This document shows, piece by piece, positions 34,144-44,413 of a DNA stretch of 64,000 bases (its first letter is position 1; every line of letters starts with the position of its first letter). Origin of the DNA: Pseudoalteromonas sp. MEBiC 03607. GTDB lineage: Bacteria; Pseudomonadota; Gammaproteobacteria; Enterobacterales; Alteromonadaceae. Under the pieces are notes generated by a model that saw only the letters and a list, made by a program, of their open reading frames with translations, did not search any database and was not told where the DNA came from. The DNA lies in NCBI RefSeq assembly GCF_004792295.1, contig NZ_SRRY01000001.1:1746501-1810500 (forward strand). The letters are read 5' to 3'. Made by a program: the position numbers and the translations under genes.

Positions 34144-34893
34144 ATGACTATCAATCGTAAACCTATTTTTAGACGTGTTCTTCTTAAACTTAGCGGTGAA
34201 GCATTAATGGGAGACGAAGGCTTCGGCATCGACCCGAAAGTACTTGACCGTATGGCTCAAGAAATTAAAGAACTTGTAGAGCTCGACGTAGAAGTAGGTT
34301 TAGTTATCGGTGGCGGTAACTTCTTGCGTGGTGGTTCATTAGCAGAAGCAGGTATGAACCGCGTAGTGGGCGACCACATGGGTATGCTTGCTACGGTAAT
34401 GAATGGTTTGGCAATGCGTGATGCTTTGCATCGTGCATTTGTAAATTGTCGCTTAATGTCTGCCATTCCATTAAATGGCGTGTGTGATGCTTACAACTGG
34501 GCAGAAGCTATCAGCTTATTAAAGTCTGGTCGTGTTGTTATCTTTTCTGCAGGCACAGGTAACCCATTCTTTACCACTGATTCTGCAGCGTGTTTACGCG
34601 GTATTGAAATTGAAGCTGATACCGTAATTAAAGCGACAAAAGTTGATGGTGTTTATTCAGATGACCCAGTGAAAAACCCAGACGCGACATTATATCGCCA
34701 CTTAAGCTACAATGAGATCATTGATAAAGAACTAAAGGTTATGGACTTAGCGGCATTCACGCTTGCCCGTGATCATAATATGCCTTTAAGTGTATTTAAC
34801 ATGAATAAATCAGGCGCGCTTAAGCGTGTAATTATGGGCGAAGATGAAGGAACGCTTATCTCTTCACAAGCCTCGGATGAAATTAATAAATAG
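34144..34893 (+). CDS. pyrH: Uridylate kinase
   Basis: This hexameric enzyme phosphorylates UMP to UDP in pyrimidine nucleotide synthesis; it is of the amino-acid-kinase fold and not related to P-loop NMP kinases. The 249-residue protein has '[20 protein letters not shown]', '[13 protein letters not shown]' and '[18 protein letters not shown]'. The ATG at 34144 aligns with E. coli PyrH. An upstream in-frame ATG at 34087 lies inside the tsf terminator and is rejected. It is followed by frr 14 bases later, as in most gammaproteobacteria. Confidence 0.97.
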   Translation: MTINRKPIFRRVLLKLSGEALMGDEGFGIDPKVLDRMAQEIKELVELDVEVGLVIGGGNFLRGGSLAEAGMNRVVGDHMGMLATVMNGLAMRDALHRAFVNCRLMSAIPLNGVCDAYNWAEAISLLKSGRVVIFSAGTGNPFFTTDSAACLRGIEIEADTVIKATKVDGVYSDDPVKNPDATLYRHLSYNEIIDKELKVMDLAAFTLARDHNMPLSVFNMNKSGALKRVIMGEDEGTLISSQASDEINK

Positions 34894-34907
34894 ATTAGGA
34901 TTGAACC

Positions 34908-35465
34908 GTGATTAACGATATCAAAAAAGATGCGTCAGAACGTATGCAAAAAAGTGTTGCGGCACTAGGCAGTCAATTATCTAAAATTCGCACAGGCCGT
35001 GCTCACCCTGCATTACTTGACGGTATTCAAGTGTCTTACTACGGTGCTGACACGCCACTAAACCAAGTAGCTAATGTAACAATTGAAGACTCGCGTACAC
35101 TTGCAATCAGCGTGTTCGACAAGTCATTAGCGCAAGCGGTAGAAAAAGCAATAATGGCATCAGATTTAGGTTTAAACCCTATGTCTGCTGGTACTGTGAT
35201 CCGTGTTCCACTTCCTCCACTTACTGAAGAGCGTCGTAAAGACCTTATCAAAATTGTACGTGGTGAAGTTGAAGGCGGCCGTGTTGCTGTTCGTAACATT
35301 CGTCGTGACGCAAATGGCGACATTAAGAGCTTATTGAAAGACAAAGAAATTTCTGAAGATGAAGCGCGTCAAGCAGAAGACGAAATCCAAAAGCTTACAG
35401 ATAAGTTCATCAAAGAGATGGATACACAATTAACAGCGAAAGAAGCTGAATTGATGGAAATCTAA
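34908..35465 (+). CDS. frr: Ribosome recycling factor
   Basis: This protein splits the post-termination ribosome together with EF-G. The 185-residue, tRNA-mimicking protein has the three-helix bundle sequence '[28 protein letters not shown]' in abridged form and '[21 protein letters not shown]'. It starts at a GTG with TTAGGA seven bases upstream, aligning with E. coli 'MISDIRKDA'. It lies 14 bp after pyrH, so the pair is probably co-transcribed. A terminator-like hairpin follows before uppS. Confidence 0.98.
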   Translation: MINDIKKDASERMQKSVAALGSQLSKIRTGRAHPALLDGIQVSYYGADTPLNQVANVTIEDSRTLAISVFDKSLAQAVEKAIMASDLGLNPMSAGTVIRVPLPPLTEERRKDLIKIVRGEVEGGRVAVRNIRRDANGDIKSLLKDKEISEDEARQAEDEIQKLTDKFIKEMDTQLTAKEAELMEI

Positions 35466-35534
35466 AAGCTCTTGTTTTTCTTTTCGGGATGAATCCTGAA
35501 AGGCAAGCAGGTCATTGCAAATTTATTAGTTTTG

Positions 35535-35570
35535 AAACGCCGGCTGGGGTATACTAGACGGCGTTTTTTT
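35535..35570 (+). terminator. Terminator between frr and uppS
   Basis: AAACGCCG (35535-35542) and CGGCGTTT (35559-35566) with a 16-base loop lead into T7 ending at 35570, directly against the first possible uppS ATG (35571). The loop contains TATACT, a possible -10 element for uppS. Confidence 0.75.
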
Positions 35571-35588
35571 ATGGAATACTCGATATTT

Positions 35589-36350
35589 ATGGTTCTTAAC
35601 GCTGATAAAATTTCCCAGCAAAGTTTGCCTAAGCATGTCGCTATAATCATGGATGGTAACGGTCGTTGGGCTCAAGCGAAAAATCGCCCACGTGTTTATG
35701 GGCATAAAAAAGGCGTTGATGCGGTTCGTCAATCAGTGCAATTTTGTACTCGCTTAGGTATACAGTCGTTAACACTATTCGCATTTAGTAGCGAAAATTG
35801 GCGACGCCCAGAGGACGAAGTAAATACGCTCATGGAGCTATTTTTATTCGTGTTGGGCAAAGAAGTTAAAAAGCTTCATAAAAATAATGTAAAGCTCAAT
35901 ATAATTGGTGATTTATCACGCTTTTCTGAGAATTTGCGTAATAAAGTTGATGCAGCACACGAGTTAACCCGTAATAATACGGGCTTGCAATTAAACGTTG
36001 CTGCTAATTATGGTGGCCGTTGGGATATTACCAATGCCGCAACCATGCTTGCAAAAAAAGTCGCAGCCGGTGAAATGGCCGCTGAAGAGATTACCGAAGA
36101 GCTCATGAGTGAACACATGAGCATGGCAGATCAAGTTGAGCTTGATTTAATGATCCGCACAGGTGGTGATTTGCGCATTAGTAACTTTCTTTTATGGCAA
36201 GCAGCTTACGCTGAGCTTTACTTTACCGATACGCTTTGGCCAGACTTTAATGAAGCTGCTTTTGCCGATGCTATCGCATGTTACGTTGCCAGAGAGCGAC
36301 GATTTGGTTGTACAGGCGAACAAATAAAACAATTACTCGCCGAGACCTAA
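35589..36350 (+). CDS. uppS: Undecaprenyl diphosphate synthase (cis-prenyltransferase)
   Basis: This enzyme extends farnesyl diphosphate with isopentenyl diphosphate to the C55 lipid carrier used for peptidoglycan, O-antigen and other wall polymers. From the chosen ATG the protein has 253 residues, like E. coli UppS, with '[13 protein letters not shown]' (catalytic Asp22), '[12 protein letters not shown]' and the C-terminal '[19 protein letters not shown]'. An ATG at 35571 sits directly on the terminator T-run and lacks a ribosome site; neither start has a strong one. cdsA follows. It supplies lipid carrier next to phospholipid and lipid A genes. Confidence 0.95.
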   Translation: MVLNADKISQQSLPKHVAIIMDGNGRWAQAKNRPRVYGHKKGVDAVRQSVQFCTRLGIQSLTLFAFSSENWRRPEDEVNTLMELFLFVLGKEVKKLHKNNVKLNIIGDLSRFSENLRNKVDAAHELTRNNTGLQLNVAANYGGRWDITNAATMLAKKVAAGEMAAEEITEELMSEHMSMADQVELDLMIRTGGDLRISNFLLWQAAYAELYFTDTLWPDFNEAAFADAIACYVARERRFGCTGEQIKQLLAET

Positions 36351-36372
36351 TTACTAGTTGAAGGTACACACA

Positions 36373-37239
36373 TTGCTAAAACAACGAATTTTAACCTCGC
36401 TCGTGTTGGCACCACTTGCACTTGTATTGGTATTTTATACCCCATTAACTCTATTTAGTTATATCGCCGCCGGTATCGTATTACTCGGTGCATGGGAATG
36501 GTCTGCGTTTATGGGGCTATGCGATAAAGTTAAACGTTTTGGATTTGTCGCTGCAACAGCGGTGTTTCTTGCATTATTAAATTGGCATTGGCCGATTGAC
36601 TCGCTTTGGCAAAATGGTCAACTAGTAGGTGATGCAAACTATCTATTCACGCTATCGTTTGCTTGGTGGATTGTAGCTACTTACTTAGTTTGGCGTTATC
36701 CCGCTATGGCAAAAGCGTGGAATGAAGGCATTGTGATGCGTGCCATTGCCGGATTTTTAACACTCGTACCACTTTGGTTAGCTTTAAATACCCTGCGTAG
36801 CGCAGGCTATGGCGAATCAACCCATTTCGGCTCTATGCTTATTCTTGTGGTTTTAGGCATTGTTTGGAGCGCAGACATCGGTGCATATTTTACTGGTAAA
36901 AACTTAGGCAAACACAAACTAATGCCAAAAGTGAGCCCAAATAAGACCATTGAAGGCCTACTTGGTGGCGTGGTGGCCTCAGTTATTTTTGTTTTAGTAT
37001 TTTGTCATTACAGCAATGTTGATATGGCTGTGTGGCCAATTTATGCGATTATGACAGCATTTATTGCGCTGTTTTCAGCGGTAGGCGATTTATTAGAAAG
37101 TATGTTTAAACGTGAAGTTGGCTTGAAAGACAGCGGTTCATGTTTACCAGGTCATGGTGGTATTCTAGACCGCATCGATAGCTTAACAGCTGCTGCACCT
37201 ATTTTTGTACTTTGTTACGCATGGACATTGAGTTTATGA
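36373..37239 (+). CDS. cdsA: Phosphatidate cytidylyltransferase (CDP-diglyceride synthase)
   Basis: This integral inner-membrane enzyme makes CDP-diacylglycerol from phosphatidic acid and CTP. The 288-residue protein has about eight hydrophobic helices and the full family signature 'SMFKREVGLKDSGSCLPGHG' continuing to GILDRID. I choose the TTG at 36373 because GAAGGT lies seven bases upstream and the resulting 'MLKQRI' matches the E. coli start. The TTG at 36358 would put the ribosome site inside the gene. Its stop overlaps the dxr start (ATGA). Confidence 0.93.
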   Translation: MLKQRILTSLVLAPLALVLVFYTPLTLFSYIAAGIVLLGAWEWSAFMGLCDKVKRFGFVAATAVFLALLNWHWPIDSLWQNGQLVGDANYLFTLSFAWWIVATYLVWRYPAMAKAWNEGIVMRAIAGFLTLVPLWLALNTLRSAGYGESTHFGSMLILVVLGIVWSADIGAYFTGKNLGKHKLMPKVSPNKTIEGLLGGVVASVIFVLVFCHYSNVDMAVWPIYAIMTAFIALFSAVGDLLESMFKREVGLKDSGSCLPGHGGILDRIDSLTAAAPIFVLCYAWTLSL

Positions 37240-38435
37240 GCAAAGTAGAACAACTCGTCGTATTAGGCGCAACTGGTTCAATCGGTTTAAGCACCTTAGA
37301 TGTTGTTGCTCGTAACCCAGAGCGCTTTGCTGTTTTTGCCTTAGCTGCTGGTAAAAATGCCGAGAAAATGGCTGAACTATGTATTGCACATCAACCTAAG
37401 TTTGCCGTAATGGCAGATCAACACGCCGCGGCTGCGCTGTCTAACTTACTTGCCAGTAGCTCTTGTAAAACAGAGATTCTTGCAGGTACAAGTGCTATGA
37501 GCGAGCTTGCTGCTCATACTGATGCTGACACTGTCATGTCGGCTATTGTCGGTGCAGCAGGCTTGTTACCTACTTTAAGCGCCGTTGAGGCGGGCAAAAA
37601 AGTATTGCTTGCTAATAAAGAGTCTCTAGTTATGTCGGGTCAGTTGTTTATTGATAAAGTTAAACAACATGGTGCTACTTTATTGCCAATCGATAGCGAA
37701 CATAATGCTATTTTCCAGTGTATGCCTGCATCGCTACAAACTGCATCGGGTTTACTTGCCGATCATGGTGTGAGCAAAATTTTGCTTACTGGTTCTGGTG
37801 GTCCTTTCTTAACGCGTGATTTAGCGACATTACCATCCGTGACTGTAGCAGAAGCGGTGGCACACCCTAATTGGTCGATGGGACAAAAAATATCTGTCGA
37901 TTCAGCCACTATGATGAATAAAGGCCTTGAGTTTATTGAAGCCAAGTGGTTATTTAATTGCCAAGCAAGCGATATTGAAGTGGTGATACACCCGCAAAGT
38001 ATTATTCACTCTATGGTGCAATATCAAGATGGCTCAGTGCTTGCGCAAATGGGTAATCCAGATATGCGCACTCCTATAGCTCACGCTTTAGCATTTCCTG
38101 AGCGCGTTGATGCTGGGGTTAAACCTCTCGACTTTGCACAGATTGCAGACTTTACTTTCACTAAGCCAGATTATGCACGATATCCAAATTTAAAACTTGC
38201 GATTGAAGCATGCGAAATGGGGCAGGGTGCAACAACCACTGTCAACGCTGCAAATGAAGTTGCAGTTGCTGCATTTTTAGCTGGCCAGATTAAGTTTACA
38301 GATATCTTTCGTATTAACTCACAAACCCTAGCAGCAACACAGGATGTTAATGTGCATACATTAGACGAGATCCTGGCTTGTGATGAAGCTGCTCGCATTA
38401 AAGCCACTGAGTTTGTTAGAAGAGGCATTAATTAG
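37236..38435 (+). CDS. dxr: 1-deoxy-D-xylulose 5-phosphate reductoisomerase
   Basis: This enzyme catalyses the committed NADPH-dependent step of the MEP isoprenoid pathway, converting DXP to MEP. The 399-residue protein shows the NADPH-binding 'VLGATGSIGLSTLDV', the metal-binding 'PIDSEHNAIFQ' with Asp153 and Glu155, and the flexible-loop/active-site stretch 'HPNWSMGQKISVDSATMMNK'. The ATG at 37236 overlaps the cdsA stop by four bases; longer in-frame extensions are not family-like. It is one base from rseP and feeds uppS substrate synthesis. Confidence 0.97.
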   Translation: MSKVEQLVVLGATGSIGLSTLDVVARNPERFAVFALAAGKNAEKMAELCIAHQPKFAVMADQHAAAALSNLLASSSCKTEILAGTSAMSELAAHTDADTVMSAIVGAAGLLPTLSAVEAGKKVLLANKESLVMSGQLFIDKVKQHGATLLPIDSEHNAIFQCMPASLQTASGLLADHGVSKILLTGSGGPFLTRDLATLPSVTVAEAVAHPNWSMGQKISVDSATMMNKGLEFIEAKWLFNCQASDIEVVIHPQSIIHSMVQYQDGSVLAQMGNPDMRTPIAHALAFPERVDAGVKPLDFAQIADFTFTKPDYARYPNLKLAIEACEMGQGATTTVNAANEVAVAAFLAGQIKFTDIFRINSQTLAATQDVNVHTLDEILACDEAARIKATEFVRRGIN

Positions 38436-38436
38436 C

Positions 38437-39789
38437 ATGTTTGATTTTTTTTGGAATCTGGGTTCATTTATTCTTGCCTTAGGCATTTTAGTGACAGTGC
38501 ATGAATATGGTCACTTTTGGGTTGCACGTAAGGCAGGTGTCAAAGTACTGCGTTTTTCAATTGGCTTTGGTAAGCCGTTGATCAAGTGGTATGACAAACA
38601 GCAAACAGAATATGTGATAGCGGCAATCCCACTAGGTGGTTATGTCAAAATGCTTGATGAGCGTGTTGACGAAGTACCGCCAGAACAGCGTCATTTATCA
38701 TTTAATGCCAAATCAGTAAAAGCACGTATAGCGATAGTTGCAGCCGGACCAATGGCGAACTTTTTATTTGCTATTTTTGCTTTAGCTGTCATGTACATGG
38801 TGGGCGTTCAGTCATTAAAACCTGTGGTTGGGGAAGTGACTCAAGGAAGCCGTGCTGCAGCTGCTAATATTGAGCCGAACCAACAAATTATTAAAATCGG
38901 TGAAGACGATATCAGCACTTGGCAAGATGCCACCTTCTCATTGATGAGCCGTTTAGGCGAGCAAAGCGTTGTTGTTACGCTTCGTGACCAAAACTATCAA
39001 AAGCATGTGCGTACCCTTAACTTAGATGGCTGGAAATTAGATCAGCAAGATGTACCACCACTAACATCGATTGGTATAGTACCTTTTCGACCTAACGCCT
39101 TACTGCAGGTAGCGATGATCAGTAAAGGGTCAGCTGCAGAACAGGCAGGATTACAGGTAAATGATAAAATTATTGCCGTAAATGGTGAAAATATCAGCAC
39201 TTGGAACGAGTTAGTTTCACTAATTCAGCAATCACCTAACAAATCCTTACAAATTAGTGTACAAAGACAAGATAGTATTAAAGAGCTTATTGTTACACCT
39301 AAAGGCCAAATCAATGATTCAGGTGTTGAACAAGGTTTCTTAGGTGTGTCTCCAGTGGTTGAGCCATGGCCAGAAAATTATATTGAAACTAGACATTATG
39401 GCCCTGTCGATAGTATTGTGCTGGGCATACAAGAAACATGGCGTTTAATCACACTAAGTTTCGACATGATTGGTAATTTAATTACCGGTCAGGTGTCGGT
39501 TAAAAATTTAAGTGGCCCTGTAGGCATTGCAGTCGGTGCGGGAACTAGCGTAAGCTATGGTTTGGTTGCTTTTTTAAGCTTCTTAGCATTAATAAGTGTA
39601 AACCTAGGTGTATTTAACTTATTACCGTTGCCAGTGCTTGATGGTGGGCACTTAATGTATTACATAATTGAACTTTTTCGCAAAAAGCCGGTCTCTGAAA
39701 AGACGCAAGAATTTGGTTTTAAAGTGGGTGCGTTGCTGCTCCTGTTTTTAACATGTTTCGCTTTGTTCAATGATGTATCGCGTTTATAA
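38437..39789 (+). CDS. rseP: Site-2 zinc metalloprotease RseP
   Basis: This intramembrane protease makes the second cut in anti-sigma factor RseA, releasing sigma-E during envelope stress, and clears signal-peptide remnants. The 450-residue protein has HEYGH at 22-26 in the first helix, two periplasmic PDZ domains (around 'VVGEVTQGSRAAAANIEPNQ' and 'ISKGSAAEQAGLQVNDKI') and the C-terminal 'NLLPLPVLDGGHL' zinc-ligand motif. The ATG is one base after the dxr stop. It is followed by bamA, an arrangement that joins sensing and assembly of outer-membrane proteins. Confidence 0.97.
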   Translation: MFDFFWNLGSFILALGILVTVHEYGHFWVARKAGVKVLRFSIGFGKPLIKWYDKQQTEYVIAAIPLGGYVKMLDERVDEVPPEQRHLSFNAKSVKARIAIVAAGPMANFLFAIFALAVMYMVGVQSLKPVVGEVTQGSRAAAANIEPNQQIIKIGEDDISTWQDATFSLMSRLGEQSVVVTLRDQNYQKHVRTLNLDGWKLDQQDVPPLTSIGIVPFRPNALLQVAMISKGSAAEQAGLQVNDKIIAVNGENISTWNELVSLIQQSPNKSLQISVQRQDSIKELIVTPKGQINDSGVEQGFLGVSPVVEPWPENYIETRHYGPVDSIVLGIQETWRLITLSFDMIGNLITGQVSVKNLSGPVGIAVGAGTSVSYGLVAFLSFLALISVNLGVFNLLPLPVLDGGHLMYYIIELFRKKPVSEKTQEFGFKVGALLLLFLTCFALFNDVSRL

Positions 39790-39895
39790 CAAATGAGCGA
39801 AAAATTCCAATTTGAACACGATTGTAAAACACCGCAAAAGTTTAACTTACAAGGTGTTGAGCGGTAATACAGTTGTAAAGGATAAAGATAATAAA

Positions 39896-42367
39896 ATGGC
39901 TATAAAAAAACATTTGGCAGTTTCAAGTTTATTAGGTGCAAGCTTTGCAGCCCTAGGCCAAAACTCCTTTATTGTAGATGATTTAAAAGTTGAAGGTTTA
40001 CAACGTGTTGCTCTAGGTGCAGCGCTAACGCATATTCCAATCAACGTGGGCGATAATATTGATGAGTATACAATTTCAAGAACCATAAAGGCTCTCTATC
40101 GTTCAGGTCACTTTGATAATATTAAAGCATTACGCGATGGCAACAGTGTTATTTTCCGCGTAACAGAGCGCCCAACGATCAGCATGATCGAATTTGATGG
40201 TAATAAAGACATCAAAGATGAGCAGTTAAATGAGTCGCTCGATCAGCAAGATATTCGTACGGGTGAGCCACTTGATAAAACTGTTCTTGATAATATAGAA
40301 AAAGGTTTAGTTGAGTTTTTCCATAGTATCGGTAAGTACAATGCTAAAGTGGATGTAACTATCACTAAGCTGCCACGTAACCGTGTGAAGCTATTGTTTA
40401 AATTTGATGAAGGCGATGCCGCTTCTATTCGTCAAATTAACCTCGTTGGTAACGAATTATTCTCTGATGAAGAGCTACTTAAATTAGCTGAGTCACAACA
40501 AGATTTGCCGTGGTGGAAGTTCATGTCGAGCGACCGCTATCAAAAGCAAACCATTGAAGGCGACTTAGAAAAAATTCGTAGTTACTATTTAGACCGTGGT
40601 TACCTTCGTTTTAATATCGATTCAACCCAAGTTTCAGTTAGTCCTGAACGTGACTCAGTTTACGTAACAGCTAATATCACTGAAGGTGTAAAGTACACCG
40701 TAAAAGGGTTTGATTTTATTGGTGACTTGCTTGGTCGCGAAGAGTTAATCAAAAGTGTTATCCCGCTGAAAACGGGTGAGCTTTATAATGGCTCGGTGGT
40801 TACGTCTTCTGAAGAATTCATTAAAAGCTATTTAGCGCGTTTTGGTTATGCCAACGCTGAAGTACGCACAATCCCAGAGATTGATGACGAGAAAAAAGAA
40901 GTTCAATTAACCTTGTCAGTTAACCCAGGTAAGCGCGTCTATGTTCGTCGTATTATCGTAGGTGGTAACCAAAATACCTCTGATGAAGTAGTACGCCGTG
41001 AAATGACCCAGCTTGAAGGTGCGTGGTTATCAAATCAAAGCTTAGAGCGCTCTAAACTACAAATTCAACGTTTACCTTACATGGAAAGTGTTGATTTTAA
41101 TGTTGTGCCAGTACCGGGAGTTGATGACCAAGTAGATGTCGATTTTACTGTTAAAGAACAATCAGCTGGTAGCTTTAACGCTGGCCTTGCTTATGGTTCT
41201 TACTTAGGTCTGCAATTTAATATCGGTGTTAGTGAATCAAATTTCTTAGGTACCGGTAACCAAATTGGTTTTAATATTAATACCTCACGTGGTTCTGAAC
41301 GCATCAGTGTTTCTTATACAGACCCTTACTTTACGCCAGATGGTGTATCGCAAGGGAGTAGTATCTTCTACAGCAACTATGATGCAAGTAAATTCAGTCT
41401 AATCGACTATAAATCAAAGAGCTATGGTATTGGTACCAATATTGGCTTCCCAATCGATGCTGTTAACCGTATCAATTTTGGTGTTCGTTGGATCCAAGAA
41501 GAGTTATCTGACATTGCTGAATACGAGCAAACTCGTGTAATGCGTGAAACTTTCTTAGACCCAGAAAACCCTGATGCAGGTTTTGACTTTACTAAGTATG
41601 AGCTTAGTGCAGGTTGGTCGCGTGTTACCGTAAACCGTGGTTTATTCCCAACGGCTGGTTCGCGTCAATCACTTAACTTAACAGCGACAACGCCGAACTC
41701 TGATTTACAGTACTTTAAGATAAATTATGATTCGCGTTTCTACTGGCCAATTAGTAATGATCACCGTTGGGTATTCTCAACACGTGCAGCACTTGGTTAT
41801 GGTAATGGTTATGGAACAACTAATGGTTATGACCAAACATTGCCGTTCCAGGAGTTCTTCAGAATTACCGAAATGGAATTACGTGGCTTCGATCGAAATA
41901 CGATTCTACCACGTGCTGTTTCTCGTGTTCCGCAAAGTATTCCTGGTACACCATTACCTGATGGTACTACAACAGGTAGCATTGGTGGTGCATCAGAGTT
42001 TGACGAGTTATACACAGCAGGCCGAATTGGTGGTAACGCCAAAGCGGTAGCAGGGATGGAGCTAATCGTTCCAACACCTTTCTTAGATGAAGAAAACACC
42101 AGCTCTGTACGTACTAGCTTCTTCGTAGATGCAGCAAACATATGGGACACAGAGTTTAACATTGACCGTTATCAAAACCTGTCGACCGATCAACGCGCAA
42201 AATTGGATGATTATTCAGATCCAATGCGCTTTAGGGTTTCAACGGGTCTTTCATTACAATGGATCTCTCCAATGGGTCCAATGCTGATTAGTTTTGCGTA
42301 TCCATTGCAAAAAGAAGAAGATGACGATACGAAGACCATCAGCTTTAATATTAGTAATACATTCTAA
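39896..42367 (+). CDS. bamA: Outer membrane protein assembly factor BamA
   Basis: This is the essential beta-barrel component of the BAM complex, which inserts outer-membrane proteins. From the ATG at 39896 it is 823 residues: a signal peptide ending near 'FAALGQNSF', five POTRA domains to about residue 420, and a 16-stranded barrel ending in the C-terminal Phe ('SFNISNTF'). The signature 'MGPMLISFAYPL' is present. The in-frame TTG at 39812 would add 28 unlikely residues. AAAGGAT lies about 13 bases before the start. It is slightly longer than E. coli BamA (810), with a longer extracellular loop around 'PQSIPGTPLPDGTTTG'. Confidence 0.96.
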   Translation: MAIKKHLAVSSLLGASFAALGQNSFIVDDLKVEGLQRVALGAALTHIPINVGDNIDEYTISRTIKALYRSGHFDNIKALRDGNSVIFRVTERPTISMIEFDGNKDIKDEQLNESLDQQDIRTGEPLDKTVLDNIEKGLVEFFHSIGKYNAKVDVTITKLPRNRVKLLFKFDEGDAASIRQINLVGNELFSDEELLKLAESQQDLPWWKFMSSDRYQKQTIEGDLEKIRSYYLDRGYLRFNIDSTQVSVSPERDSVYVTANITEGVKYTVKGFDFIGDLLGREELIKSVIPLKTGELYNGSVVTSSEEFIKSYLARFGYANAEVRTIPEIDDEKKEVQLTLSVNPGKRVYVRRIIVGGNQNTSDEVVRREMTQLEGAWLSNQSLERSKLQIQRLPYMESVDFNVVPVPGVDDQVDVDFTVKEQSAGSFNAGLAYGSYLGLQFNIGVSESNFLGTGNQIGFNINTSRGSERISVSYTDPYFTPDGVSQGSSIFYSNYDASKFSLIDYKSKSYGIGTNIGFPIDAVNRINFGVRWIQEELSDIAEYEQTRVMRETFLDPENPDAGFDFTKYELSAGWSRVTVNRGLFPTAGSRQSLNLTATTPNSDLQYFKINYDSRFYWPISNDHRWVFSTRAALGYGNGYGTTNGYDQTLPFQEFFRITEMELRGFDRNTILPRAVSRVPQSIPGTPLPDGTTTGSIGGASEFDELYTAGRIGGNAKAVAGMELIVPTPFLDEENTSSVRTSFFVDAANIWDTEFNIDRYQNLSTDQRAKLDDYSDPMRFRVSTGLSLQWISPMGPMLISFAYPLQKEEDDDTKTISFNISNTF

Positions 42368-42379
42368 AGGAGTTTTTAC

Positions 42380-42898
42380 GTGAAAAAATCAATTAAATCA
42401 ACAGCCTTCGCATTGCTTGCTACTTTATCTATGGGCCTTTCAACAAATGCATTTGCGCACAAAGTAGGTGTTGTTGATATGCAAGAAATTTACAAGCAAA
42501 TCCCTCAAATGGCGAAAGTTGAGCAGTCACTTGAAGCTGAGTTTTCTGAGCGTCGTCAAGAGTTAGAAAAGTTACAAGGCGATATTCGTTTTGAAGCTGA
42601 AAAGTTCAAGCGTGAATCAACAACGATGAGCGATAAGCAGAAAGATGAATTACGTACTAAGATTCAAGGTATGCAGCAACAACTTGCTGAAAAAGGCCGT
42701 CCTTTAGAGCAAGAAATCAAGATGCGTCAAAACCAAGAGTTAGCTAAAGTTCAAAAGCTAATCTTAGATGCAATCGAAGAAGTGGCTAAAGCTGGCAAGT
42801 TTGATGAAGTTAAAGTTAAAGAAACAACAATTTATTTTAACCCTAAAACAGTATCTGATTTATCAGATAAAGTAGTTGAAAAAGTAAGTAAGCAATAG
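42380..42898 (+). CDS. skp: Periplasmic chaperone Skp (OmpH)
   Basis: This trimeric 'jellyfish' holdase carries unfolded outer-membrane proteins across the periplasm to BamA. The 172-residue precursor has a signal peptide ending 'LSTNAFA' and then 'HKVGVVDMQEIYKQIPQM'. A long charged coiled-coil hairpin follows, typical of the tentacles. It starts at a GTG with a perfect AAAGGAG eight bases upstream, twelve bases after bamA, and lpxD follows nine bases later. The whole run is one transcription unit, with sigma-E control in enteric relatives. Confidence 0.95.
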   Translation: MKKSIKSTAFALLATLSMGLSTNAFAHKVGVVDMQEIYKQIPQMAKVEQSLEAEFSERRQELEKLQGDIRFEAEKFKRESTTMSDKQKDELRTKIQGMQQQLAEKGRPLEQEIKMRQNQELAKVQKLILDAIEEVAKAGKFDEVKVKETTIYFNPKTVSDLSDKVVEKVSKQ

Positions 42899-42907
42899 AA
42901 ATCATAT

Positions 42908-43948
42908 ATGCATAATTACACGCTTTCGCAGATTGCGGATCTTTTAGGCGCCGAACTTCAGGGTGATGGCGCCACAGAGATTACAAAAATATCAACACTT
43001 GCAAATGCCCAACCTGGGCATATTGCATTTTTAGCGAACAAGAAATATCGCTCACAATTGAACGATACATTAGCCAGTGCGGTGATTTTATCCGAGGCTG
43101 ATGCAGCGTTTTTTACAGGCAATAAGCTTGTGGTTGCTAACCCCTATGTATGTTACGCCAAGCTTGCCCAGCTTATGGATACCACGCCGCGTTCAGCTGC
43201 TACTGGTATTCACCCAAGTGCAGTCATTCACGATTCAGCCAGTATTGGTGATAATGTCGCGATCGCTGCTAATGTGGTGATTGAAGCGGGGGCTGTTATC
43301 GGCAACGACGTACAACTTGGTCCAGGCTGCTTTATCGGTGAAAATACAAAAATTGGCCAAGGCACTAAGCTTTGGGCAAATGTATGTGTTTACCATGAAG
43401 TCGAAATCGGCAGTGATTGCTTATTTCAAGCGAATACAGTTGTGGGTAGCGATGGTTTTGGCTATGCGAATGAGCGTGGTGAGTGGATTAAAATTCCACA
43501 GCTAGGCCGTGTAATTATTGGTAACAAAGTTGAAGTAGGTGCATCAACGACCATTGACCGTGGTGCACTTGACGATACTATCATTCATAGTAATGTAATT
43601 ATCGATAATCAATGTCAAATAGCGCATAATGTCGAGATCGGTTCGGGTACTGCAGTTGCTGGCTGTACGGTATTTGCTGGCAGTACAGTTATTGGTCGGA
43701 ATTGTCAGATTGGTGGCATGGTTGCAATTAATGGTCACATTAGCGTATGCGATGGTGCTATAATCACCGGTATGAGTATGGTGACTAAGGCAATCACAGA
43801 ACCTGGGATTTATTCTTCGGGCTTGCCACATCTAACCAATAAAGAATGGCGACGTAGTATTGCCCATATCCGAAACCTCGGTGATATGAAAGACCGCATT
43901 AAAGCACTTGAGTCTCTAACAAAGTCACTCAATATTGAAGACAAATAA
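42908..43948 (+). CDS. lpxD: UDP-3-O-(3-hydroxyacyl)glucosamine N-acyltransferase LpxD
   Basis: This enzyme performs the third step of lipid A synthesis, N-acylation of UDP-3-O-acyl-glucosamine from acyl-ACP. The 346-residue protein has the N-terminal uridine-binding domain ('[20 protein letters not shown]'), a left-handed beta-helix of hexapeptide repeats, the catalytic histidine in '[14 protein letters not shown]' and a C-terminal helix bundle. It lies nine bases after skp and overlaps the long frame of fabZ only apparently. It works with FabZ and LpxA, encoded next. Confidence 0.97.
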   Translation: MHNYTLSQIADLLGAELQGDGATEITKISTLANAQPGHIAFLANKKYRSQLNDTLASAVILSEADAAFFTGNKLVVANPYVCYAKLAQLMDTTPRSAATGIHPSAVIHDSASIGDNVAIAANVVIEAGAVIGNDVQLGPGCFIGENTKIGQGTKLWANVCVYHEVEIGSDCLFQANTVVGSDGFGYANERGEWIKIPQLGRVIIGNKVEVGASTTIDRGALDDTIIHSNVIIDNQCQIAHNVEIGSGTAVAGCTVFAGSTVIGRNCQIGGMVAINGHISVCDGAIITGMSMVTKAITEPGIYSSGLPHLTNKEWRRSIAHIRNLGDMKDRIKALESLTKSLNIEDK

Positions 43949-43958
43949 GGATGCTATT

Positions 43959-44411
43959 TTGGCAAATGAATTAAATAGTCTTGATATCCAAGATATCTTG
44001 AGTTTACTTCCGCATCGTTATCCGATGCTACTTGTTGACCGTGTATTAGATTACACGCCAGGCAAGTCGTTACATGCAATTAAAAATGTAACAGTGAACG
44101 AACCTATTTTTACGGGTCATTTCCCTAACCAACCAATTTTTCCTGGTGTGTTGATCCTAGAAGCAATGGCTCAAGCTACGGGCTTGTTAGGTTTTAAAAC
44201 AGTTGAAAACCGTAGTGACAATGAACTGTATTTATTTGCTGCGATTGATAATGCACGATTCAAACAGCCGGTATTACCTGGCGATACCATGCATTTGCAT
44301 GTAGAGTTTGTAAAAGAGCGCCGCAATATATGGAAGTTTGCAGCAGAAGCAAAAGTTGACGGCAAAGTGGTGTGTACTGCCGAAATCATGTGTGCGAGAA
44401 GAGAGTTTTAA
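43959..44411 (+). CDS. fabZ: 3-hydroxyacyl-ACP dehydratase FabZ
   Basis: This enzyme dehydrates 3-hydroxyacyl-ACP in type II fatty acid synthesis, competing with LpxA/LpxD for 3-hydroxyacyl chains. The 150-residue hot-dog-fold protein has '[17 protein letters not shown]' and the active-site helix region '[20 protein letters not shown]' with His54 and Glu68. I choose the TTG at 43959, with AAGG eight bases upstream; the result matches E. coli FabZ, which also uses TTG. The stop is two bases before the lpxA GTG. Confidence 0.95.
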   Translation: MANELNSLDIQDILSLLPHRYPMLLVDRVLDYTPGKSLHAIKNVTVNEPIFTGHFPNQPIFPGVLILEAMAQATGLLGFKTVENRSDNELYLFAAIDNARFKQPVLPGDTMHLHVEFVKERRNIWKFAAEAKVDGKVVCTAEIMCARREF

Positions 44412-44413
44412 TA

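Noticed and set aside
35550..35555. TATACT as a uppS promoter -10
   Set aside because: It lies in the frr terminator loop and has no -35 element at 16-18 bp; kept only as a remark.
39812..39895. TTG-initiated 28-residue extension of bamA
   Set aside because: It would precede the signal peptide and has no ribosome site; the ATG at 39896 gives a normal Sec signal.
43281..43505. Open frames overlapping lpxD, dnaE, the RND permease and other genes in alternative frames
   Set aside because: They lie wholly inside well-supported genes, lack ribosome sites and family resemblance, and are frame shadows.
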